NCBI GenBank assembly: GCA_030698575.1
Contig: JAUYMQ010000042.1
Location: forward strand, 1-13,473
Source of the DNA: Deltaproteobacteria bacterium
GTDB taxonomy: Bacteria > JAUYMQ01
DNA: 13,473 nucleotides
Direction: 5' to 3'
Both the position numbers and the translations under genes were made by a program. The notes beneath the pieces are model-generated. The model made no database searches and was not told the DNA's origin. It worked only from the letters and a program-made list of their open reading frames with translations. Numbering within the stretch: the stretch's first letter is position 1; each line of letters starts with the position of its first letter. Positions 1 through 6,264 of the stretch are shown piece by piece.

Positions 1-2
1 GG

Positions 3-1991
3 CGCGACATATCGGCGCGTCTCATCGAGATCTCGGCGTCGCTTCTCGAGTCGGCCACCGGCGAGATTCTCCTCACAGAGCTCGAGGACGACCGACCCGC
101 CGCATCGAACGGAATGTCCGAAGACGCCGATTCTGACGAGATGAGCGTCCAGGCGGTCGCCGATTCCGTCGACGATGAAAGCTCGACCCTGGCGGGACTG
201 CGCATCGGGGTGGAGGATCTCGACACGCTTCTGACGGAGGCCGATGCCTTCCTCGCACGCGGCAATCACACCGCCGGAATCGAAATGCTCGAACGGGCCG
301 CCGACCTTCACCCTTCCGAGAAGGCGCCGCTTTGCAGGCTTCAGACAATCCACGAGGAGTGCGCCGATTGGGCCGCGCTCGCCGAGGTGAACCGCCGTCT
401 CGCAAGCGTTCCCACCCCGGGTAGCATGGCCCCGTGCGACGACCCACTCCCGTCCATCCCCGCGACCGCACTGAATCACGGAGAAGACCCGGACGTCCTG
501 GCGGCGCCCGACTCCCCTCTGCTTGCAGATGCACCCGCAACTTCCGCCGTCGAGCCGGAGGCAGATTGTAAAATAAACGCCGGCGACTTCGACGTGCAGA
601 TCGTCATCGACGAGAAGGAGATGGGCGCCACCGGCGAGCAGGCGCCGGCGAAGGAAACGGGCTTCCGGAGCGCCCTTACGGGGCTACCCCTCCGGGATCT
701 CTTCCTGGACCGGGTTGATCGCGCGATCGCGCGCAAGGATCGGATCGAAAGCTACAAATTCGCGGTGCTCGTGCTCGACATCGATCGTTTCAAGCGGATC
801 AACGACGAGTTCGGCCTCCACCAGGCCGACGAAATGCTCGTGGCGGTCGCGCAGAGGCTCGAGAAATGCCTCCGGAAGAGCGACACGGCAGCCTACCTCG
901 GCGGGGACGAGTTCGGAGTCCTTCTCGAGAACCTCCGCGGCGAGCATGACGCGATCCGTCTCGCCCGGAAGATAACCCGGCGCCTGTCCTCGCCCTTTGA
1001 GCTCAACGGCCGGGAGGTCGAGATCAGCGCGAGCATCGGCGTTGCGTTGAGCGCGACCGGCTACGATCGCCCTGAGAAGCTGCTGCAGGACGCCGATGCA
1101 GCGATGTTCCGGGCGAAGGCGAACGGAGGCGGCTCAACGGAGCTGTTCGATGAGAGCCTGCGCACGCGGGCGGCCGCCCTCCTGGAGCTGGAAACCAATT
1201 TGAGGCGCGCTCTCGACGCCGGCGAGTTTCTGATTCACTACCAGCCGATCGTAGCTCTCGGCAGCGGCCGTGTCGTCGGCTTCGAGGCCCTGGCCCGCTG
1301 GCAACATCCCGAGGGAAACCTGATTGCGCCCAACGACTTCATCCCCATGGCCGAGGAGATCGATCTCATCGGCCCCATCGAGAAGTGGCTCATCGGCGAG
1401 GCTTGCCGCCAGCTCGGCGAGTGGCAACGCAATCACCCCGAAGAGGTCCCCCTGACCATGAACGTGAACGTCTCGGGCAAGCATCTCGCGCAGGAGAGCT
1501 TCATCGGGCACCTCGAGGAAGCGCTCTCCGAGTCGGGGATCGAGCAGGGCACCTTGATCTTCGAAGTGACCGAGAAGGCGCTCCTCGAGAACGCCGGGAT
1601 CCTCCCTGCCCTGATGCCGAAGCTCGAGGCGTTGCGCGTCCGCCTGAGCGTCGACGACTTCGGATCGAGCCTGTCTTCGCTCTCGCTGCTCCAGCGGTAT
1701 CCCTTCGCGGCGCTCAAGATCGACGCGGCCCGCGCAGCGAACGGCGGCGCGGGCTTCGAGGGCCCGGGCTTTTTTGGCGCAGACATGATTCGAGCGCTGA
1801 TCAGCCTTGCGCGGATTCTCGGGTCCGACTCTGTCGTCAAGAATGTCGAGAGGGAGGAACAGCTGGCCGAGCTCCGCGAGACCGGCTGCGACCACGCCCA
1901 GGGTCACCTGTTCTGCCGGGCCGTCGACGACCGCGAGGCGTCCGGCCTGATCGGCGAAACGCTTCCGCGCACCCCGCCTGTCGAGAGCTGA
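3..1991 (+). CDS. GGDEF-EAL c-di-GMP protein, 5' end outside the window, degenerate EAL
   Basis: Predicted diguanylate cyclase with a C-terminal EAL domain, probably cytoplasmic since no membrane segment is seen. The frame is open from base 3 with coding-like codons and no stop. The first ATG (114) has no Shine-Dalgarno, so the real start lies left of the window. Numbering from that ATG: residues ~38-90 are helical and TPR-like, ~90-180 a low-complexity linker, ~183-345 GGDEF, ~355-610 EAL. The GGDEF motif (263-267) is intact, and an RKSD product-inhibition site sits five residues before it. The EAL motif (391-393), the NVNVS Asn, the EVTE Glu, DDFG (514-517) and LKID are present. The conserved AEGVE motif reads VKNVE, so the general-base Glu is Lys576, and QGY is QGH. 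Phosphodiesterase activity is therefore doubtful and cyclase activity plausible. The gene converges on the MmgE/PrpD gene with 3 nt between stop codons. Confidence 0.93.
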   Translation, partial: RDISARLIEISASLLESATGEILLTELEDDRPAASNGMSEDADSDEMSVQAVADSVDDESSTLAGLRIGVEDLDTLLTEADAFLARGNHTAGIEMLERAADLHPSEKAPLCRLQTIHEECADWAALAEVNRRLASVPTPGSMAPCDDPLPSIPATALNHGEDPDVLAAPDSPLLADAPATSAVEPEADCKINAGDFDVQIVIDEKEMGATGEQAPAKETGFRSALTGLPLRDLFLDRVDRAIARKDRIESYKFAVLVLDIDRFKRINDEFGLHQADEMLVAVAQRLEKCLRKSDTAAYLGGDEFGVLLENLRGEHDAIRLARKITRRLSSPFELNGREVEISASIGVALSATGYDRPEKLLQDADAAMFRAKANGGGSTELFDESLRTRAAALLELETNLRRALDAGEFLIHYQPIVALGSGRVVGFEALARWQHPEGNLIAPNDFIPMAEEIDLIGPIEKWLIGEACRQLGEWQRNHPEEVPLTMNVNVSGKHLAQESFIGHLEEALSESGIEQGTLIFEVTEKALLENAGILPALMPKLEALRVRLSVDDFGSSLSSLSLLQRYPFAALKIDAARAANGGAGFEGPGFFGADMIRALISLARILGSDSVVKNVEREEQLAELRETGCDHAQGHLFCRAVDDREASGLIGETLPRTPPVES

Positions 1992-1994
1992 GCT

Positions 1995-3467
1995 TCAGCC
2001 GCTGGTCAACCCGACGAGTTTGCGAACCTCGCCCGCATCCAGGGTCTCGAGCCGCCGGATGAGCGTCAGCGCCGCTGAAGCGCGTTCCGGACCGACGTTC
2101 GCACCCGCCTCGCGCAAGAACTTCTCCTCGACGGCGGCCCGCTTCTCGGCCATCGGACGCCCCGCGCCTCCTGCAGGAACCTCGACCTCCGCTTCCATGG
2201 ATCGCCCGCCGGCCAAACGCACCAGAACGCGCGATCCGAATGACATCTTGAATCCCGCCAGGTCGGCGCTCTCCAGATCGAGGGTGGCGCGTGGTCCGAC
2301 CGGCCCGTCCTCGATCTTCACGAGCGACGACTCCTGCATGCGCTGTGTCATATTGTCATCGAAGCCCAGCTGAACTTTCGCAGCGAGCGCCCAGACCGCC
2401 GGATCGGCGATGCGCGCGCGCGTGAACTGCCGGGGGGACAATTCCCGATCGATGAGCGCCACGGCGACGTTGTAGGGGACGGAGAAGTTGAGGGTGACGG
2501 GGGTGCTCTTCGGACCCCGGAGGTGAGAAAGTGAGAGCGCCTCCATGCCGAGGGTCAGCGGGCCGGCATTGACCTCGATCGCCTCCACCTCCGCCGGATC
2601 GATCGCCTCGCGCCCCACGAGTTCGAGCACGCAGTCGACAGCGGTGTCGACGTATGCGCAGCCGGGATAGATCTTGAAACAGAGCGTTTCAGTGAGCCAG
2701 GTGACGCCGAGTCCGCGGTAGGCGCCCATGAGCGGCTTGTCGGTGAAGGCGGCCACGAAACCCTGATCGCTCTCGAGAACGTCTCCGCACCCCTCGAGAC
2801 CCGCCGCCGCGAGCTCCGCAGCCTGCACGCCGCCCACGGTCGTCGGGGACGCAAGGAGGATCTTCGCCTCGGAGCCGAAGAAAGGGGCCCAGAGTCCGTG
2901 AGGAGGCTGAAGCATGGCGATGCCCAGCGCCGATCGCATGCCGTCCGCATCGAGGCCGAGCATCTTTCCCGCCGCGACGGCGCCGCCGACGAGATGGATG
3001 AAGGTCCAGAGCTGGCCGTTCTGAGGGCCAAGGAGCACCGACGCGCCCACGCGCCCCTCAACCTCGTTGGCAATCACTTGCGAGAGGAGCAAGTCACGCC
3101 CCGTGAGATTTCGGGCTTCGGCCATCGCGAGGCTCGCCAGCACCGCGGAGTGCCCGGTGTGCCCGGCGAAGAGGTAGTCGTCGTAGTCGAGCGCCATGCT
3201 GAGGGCGGCGTTCGCGTAGATCGCGTGGTGCAAGGAGGTTCGCCGGCCTGACGGGATCATCGTCGCGCTCTCGTCCCCGCCCCCCCAGGCCGTGACGGCC
3301 TTCACGACGGCGGCGCCCGCCTCGGTGCCGGCGCCCGCGTGAACCGCCCCGAGCACGCTCATGACCTGGCTCTTGGCCTCCTCGATGACCTTCTCCGGGA
3401 TGTCCTGGAATTTCAGGCCGGCACTCCAGTCGGCGAGCACTGTGGTCACGTCTTCCCTGGCCGTCAT
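1995..3467 (-). CDS. MmgE/PrpD family protein (2-methylcitrate dehydratase-like)
   Basis: 490 aa, a normal length for the MmgE/PrpD family, whose members include 2-methylcitrate dehydratase, cis-aconitate decarboxylase and many uncharacterised hydro-lyases. The N-terminal helical domain carries the family signature: SLHHAIYANAAL near residues 78-89, then DYDD (94-97) and the GHTGH segment (102-106) leading into a helix with AEARNLTG. The second domain starts around residue 270 with the FKIYPGCAY stretch. The ATG at 3467 is preceded by a good ribosome site (GAGGAGA), which fixes the start. It lies 46 nt after the GMC oxidoreductase stop on the same strand, so the two are probably cotranscribed. 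No prpB or prpC neighbour is present, so the methylcitrate cycle is not supported. I infer dehydration of a hydroxy- or keto-acid linked to the GMC enzyme, substrate unknown. Confidence 0.88.
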   Translation of the reverse strand: MTAREDVTTVLADWSAGLKFQDIPEKVIEEAKSQVMSVLGAVHAGAGTEAGAAVVKAVTAWGGGDESATMIPSGRRTSLHHAIYANAALSMALDYDDYLFAGHTGHSAVLASLAMAEARNLTGRDLLLSQVIANEVEGRVGASVLLGPQNGQLWTFIHLVGGAVAAGKMLGLDADGMRSALGIAMLQPPHGLWAPFFGSEAKILLASPTTVGGVQAAELAAAGLEGCGDVLESDQGFVAAFTDKPLMGAYRGLGVTWLTETLCFKIYPGCAYVDTAVDCVLELVGREAIDPAEVEAIEVNAGPLTLGMEALSLSHLRGPKSTPVTLNFSVPYNVAVALIDRELSPRQFTRARIADPAVWALAAKVQLGFDDNMTQRMQESSLVKIEDGPVGPRATLDLESADLAGFKMSFGSRVLVRLAGGRSMEAEVEVPAGGAGRPMAEKRAAVEEKFLREAGANVGPERASAALTLIRRLETLDAGEVRKLVGLTSG

Positions 3468-3513
3468 TGATTCTCCTCAGGCGCAGTGCCGCGCGCCACT
3501 CTCGCGCCGATCT

Positions 3514-5502
3514 TCAAGGCGCCGTCCTGTCGTCAACTGCGCGAGCGCCGAGACGGTCGGCCAGCCGCCAGGCGATGCGGGTCGCCATCGCCATGATGGT
3601 CACCTGGGGATTGACGCCGACACAGTCCGGAAAGACCGAGCCGTCGGCGACGAAGAGGCCCGGAAGGGCGTAGCTCTCGCCCGAAGGGTCGACGGCACAG
3701 CGCTGCGGGTCGTCGCCCATCCGCGCCGTCCCCACCGGATGAAAGCCGGCCACCGCCAGCGAGGCGGCCTTCACGGACGCCTCTGAGATCGCCTGGATCT
3801 GCGAGGGACTCTCCAGCACCGGAACCTCCGGTATCCCCGGGTACACGCGCCGCGCCCCCGCTGCAAAAAAGATACGGGCGGCGATCTCGATGCCGGAGAC
3901 AAGACGGCGTGTATCGGTTTCGCCGAGCTGGTAAGTCATCCACGGCTCACCTCCCGGCATGCGGCGCACGCGCCCGGTGGTGGAGTCGGCCACAAAGAGC
4001 CCCACCGATGCGATCTTGCGATAGTCGGCGAGGGAATTCTTGAGCTTCTCCCCGACCCCGGGCACACCCGCGGCGGAGAGCCCGGGAAGCGGCGAAGTGA
4101 CCTCGAAGAGCAGTCCGTGGCTTTCCCGGTACGCGTCGGTGAAGTATGGCTGCAGCGTTCCCCGCCAACCGTAGACATCCTCATCGAATTGTGCGGTGAC
4201 CCCCACTGCGGGATGAACGCGCAAGTTCCGCCCGACGACGCTGCGCGGTGACCCAGCCCCGCTGGCCATGAGGAGGAGCGGCGTGTGCACCGCGCCCGCG
4301 GCGAGCACCACGTGATCGGCGCGGATGCGGAGCCTCCCCTGTACTTCCGCGGCGACGGTCGCGCCGTCGCCATCCGAGAGGATCTGCGCCTCGACTCCCT
4401 CTGCGCGTCCGCCCCGGGTGAGGATGCGCGTCACCCGGCAGCGCGCGTACACGCTTGCGCCCGCCCGCTCCGCGCGCGGCAGGTACGAGAGGTGCATCGC
4501 CTGCTTGGCGTCGCTCGGGCATCCGAAGGCGCACACGCCACAGCCGCGGCACCCGTCGATGTTCCGGCGGATCGGCGCGCCCTCGATTCCAAGCGCGGCC
4601 AGGCCGCGGCGGAAGACCCGCGCGTTCTCACCGAGCAGCTCTTCGGGCACGGGCTTCACATGGATCGTCCGCTCCACCCGATCGAAGACGCCGGCCATGG
4701 CGTCGGGCGCCACTCCTTCAATACCCCATTCTGTTTCCCATGCCTTCAGCACCTCGTCCGGGGGCCGGAAGCAGGTGCCCGAGTTCACAACCGTGGTGCC
4801 GCCGACGGCCTTGCCGAGCGGCACTGGCACGAAGGGGCGGCCCAGCGCGAGCGTCAGCCCGCCGTCGCGGTAGAGCCGGCGCATGCGGTCGGGGAGCGAA
4901 CCCTGGAAATCTTGCTGGGTGAAGTAGGCGCCCTCCTCGACGACCGCGACGGAGAGCCCGCGCTCGGCGAGTTCCTTCGCGACCACCGCCCCTCCCGCGC
5001 CCGAACCCACCACGACCACATCGACCTTGACATCGACCTCCCCCGAGATTGCCGGGTAAGCCTTCGGCCGGAGGCGCGGCCCGGGTCGGGGCGGCGAAGC
5101 GTCGAGGCAGCGATGGTCGAAGCCGATCGCGTCGGCGACTTGCGGGTGCGCCGCGTAGGCCGCCACGCAGAGGGTCTTGAGAGGAAGCAGCATGGCGCGG
5201 CGCCATCCTTGCTTCTCGGCGCTTTCGAGATAGGCGGCGCGGCCGGCTTCTCCGAGGCGGGAGAAACGGGAAAAGTGGCGGCTTGCCAGTGGGGCCATCT
5301 CCCAGGCCGCAAGCATCGCGCGCAGGCTCGCTCGTCCCGAGGCCGGGAGCGCCCCGATGCCCCGGGCAACCTCCAGGGCCACGCCGGTCTCGTCGGCGCC
5401 CGGCGCGATGACGCCGCCCGCCGGCAGGATGGCGCGCGCGGTCTCCACAAGGGTCCGGAAGCCTCGGCTACCGATCAAGGCTTTCGCATTTTCCGGCGTC
5501 AT
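3514..5502 (-). CDS. GMC family FAD oxidoreductase with N-terminal helical domain and Cys cluster
   Basis: 662 aa flavoenzyme predicted to oxidise an alcohol (fatty alcohol, sterol or similar). Residues ~1-140 are a helical domain resembling gluconate 2-dehydrogenase subunit 3, found N-terminal in long-chain alcohol oxidase-type GMC proteins. The FAD Rossmann motif GSGAGG is at 166-171, followed by GKAVGGTTVVNSGT. A ferredoxin-like CxxCxxCxxxCP cluster (C318, C321, C324, C328) leads into DAKQA, as in long-chain alcohol oxidase relatives. The C-terminal half has HPVGTARMG (H588) and GVNPQ (N631), matching the catalytic His/Asn pair of cholesterol oxidase-type GMC enzymes. The frame is open upstream to 5718, but those 72 codons do not look like protein. 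The ATG at 5502 begins the recognisable domain, with GGGAG 11 nt upstream. No signal peptide is seen. It is the first gene of a unit with MmgE/PrpD. Confidence 0.9.
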   Translation of the reverse strand: MTPENAKALIGSRGFRTLVETARAILPAGGVIAPGADETGVALEVARGIGALPASGRASLRAMLAAWEMAPLASRHFSRFSRLGEAGRAAYLESAEKQGWRRAMLLPLKTLCVAAYAAHPQVADAIGFDHRCLDASPPRPGPRLRPKAYPAISGEVDVKVDVVVVGSGAGGAVVAKELAERGLSVAVVEEGAYFTQQDFQGSLPDRMRRLYRDGGLTLALGRPFVPVPLGKAVGGTTVVNSGTCFRPPDEVLKAWETEWGIEGVAPDAMAGVFDRVERTIHVKPVPEELLGENARVFRRGLAALGIEGAPIRRNIDGCRGCGVCAFGCPSDAKQAMHLSYLPRAERAGASVYARCRVTRILTRGGRAEGVEAQILSDGDGATVAAEVQGRLRIRADHVVLAAGAVHTPLLLMASGAGSPRSVVGRNLRVHPAVGVTAQFDEDVYGWRGTLQPYFTDAYRESHGLLFEVTSPLPGLSAAGVPGVGEKLKNSLADYRKIASVGLFVADSTTGRVRRMPGGEPWMTYQLGETDTRRLVSGIEIAARIFFAAGARRVYPGIPEVPVLESPSQIQAISEASVKAASLAVAGFHPVGTARMGDDPQRCAVDPSGESYALPGLFVADGSVFPDCVGVNPQVTIMAMATRIAWRLADRLGARAVDDRTAP

Positions 5503-5554
5503 TCGCGGGTGTGCTCCCGGTCGCGCGTGAGTGGGCGGTGCGCCATCGCCGGGG

Positions 5555-5560
5555 ATTGTA
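5555..5560 (-). promoter_or_regulatory. Possible -10 element for the GMC-MmgE/PrpD unit
   Basis: On the minus strand this reads TACAAT, five of six matches to the sigma-70 -10 consensus in an otherwise GC-rich 285 nt divergent intergenic region. It lies about 53 nt upstream of the GMC start codon. No convincing -35 box is found at 16-18 nt, so an activator would be needed or the match is chance. Confidence 0.25.
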
Positions 5561-5774
5561 CCGCCAAGCCGGCGCTCCTGGATACCCGGGGGGGACCGCA
5601 CGCGGGAGCTGCAACCTTTGCATGGCTTCGCGTTCAAAGACAAACTCGGACGCAAAGATTTCATCCGGCTCACCGGGCGGTCGGAGGCGTAAGCCCGGCT
5701 ATCTTGTGCTTCGAGCAAGGAGGAGGCACATGGAACAGCGATTGCAAGCTAGTAGGGCGGGCCAGAAGGCCGAG

Positions 5775-5783
5775 AAGGAGGAG
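5775..5783 (+). promoter_or_regulatory. Strong ribosome binding site deciding the SRPBCC start
   Basis: AAGGAGGAG ends four bases before the ATG at 5788. The reading frame is open far upstream, antisense to the GMC gene, so this site and the beginning of the recognisable fold mark the true start. A second, very similar Shine-Dalgarno/ATG pair lies 58 nt upstream (5717-5732) in a different frame. Confidence 0.75.
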
Positions 5784-5787
5784 TCAG

Positions 5788-6264
5788 ATGGCCAGGTTTC
5801 CGACCGATGCAAAGCGATCCATCACGGTGAAGGTGCCGCTCGCCAGGACCTACAAGTTCTTCTGGGACGTCCCGGGCCACGCAAAGCTCATTCCGGGACT
5901 CGACAGCTGCAAGCGGGTCGGGCCGGACATCTACCGCTTCGTCTACGAGCCCCGCTCCACGGGTCCTGTCACGATCACGGCCCAGTACACGGCCCGCTAC
6001 AAGGGGAACGGAAAGGACGAGATCAAGTACGAGGGGATGGCGAACAACGGCGACAACACGGACATCGCAGGCGTCATCCGGCTCGATGAGGCGGGAGACA
6101 AGGGGACGAAGGTGACCATCCAGCAGACCATCGCGCCGGACACGCCTGTTCCGAAGCTGGTTCAGGGATTGGTGCGATCATTCGTCGAACGCGAGGCATC
6201 GAACGCTCTCAAGGAGTTTCTCGAGAACATCAAGAAGGAACTGCAGGGGAAGGATCAGCGATGA
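5788..6264 (+). CDS. SRPBCC (START/polyketide cyclase-like, CoxG-like) protein
   Basis: 158 aa single-domain protein. Its pattern fits the helix-grip SRPBCC fold: an N-terminal beta strand (RSITVKVPL), a short helix pair with FFWDVPGHAKLIPG, where the 'Dpe-hakliPG' signature is typical of CoxG-like and cyclase/dehydrase members, a run of beta strands through residue ~115, and a long C-terminal helix ending in charged residues (LKEFLENIKKELQ). The family binds hydrophobic ligands such as lipids, sterols, polyketides or quinones in a central cavity. No catalytic residues can be assigned. There is no signal peptide or membrane anchor. It diverges from the GMC gene across a 285 nt gap, so shared regulation is possible, and a hydrophobic substrate for the GMC enzyme would fit. 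The 3' end overlaps the tail of the convergent response regulator by 10 nt. Confidence 0.85.
   Translation: MARFPTDAKRSITVKVPLARTYKFFWDVPGHAKLIPGLDSCKRVGPDIYRFVYEPRSTGPVTITAQYTARYKGNGKDEIKYEGMANNGDNTDIAGVIRLDEAGDKGTKVTIQQTIAPDTPVPKLVQGLVRSFVEREASNALKEFLENIKKELQGKDQR

Noticed and set aside
1134-1907. 257-codon minus-strand open frame inside the first GGDEF-EAL gene
   Set aside because: The sense strand encodes an unmistakable EAL domain here; the antisense product has no recognisable motif.
1995-3467. Calling the MmgE/PrpD gene prpD of the methylcitrate cycle
   Set aside because: No prpB, prpC or acnD is present, and the family includes many other activities.
5503-5718. 72-codon N-terminal extension of the GMC oxidoreductase
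   Set aside because: It is not protein-like, lies in the divergent control region, and the conserved helical domain starts right after the ATG at 5502.
4285-5787. Long plus-strand open frame antisense to the GMC gene and continuous with the SRPBCC gene
   Set aside because: It mirrors high-GC codon bias of the real GMC gene on the other strand, and its translation is Arg/His/Gly-rich with no domain. Only the part from 5788 is a gene.
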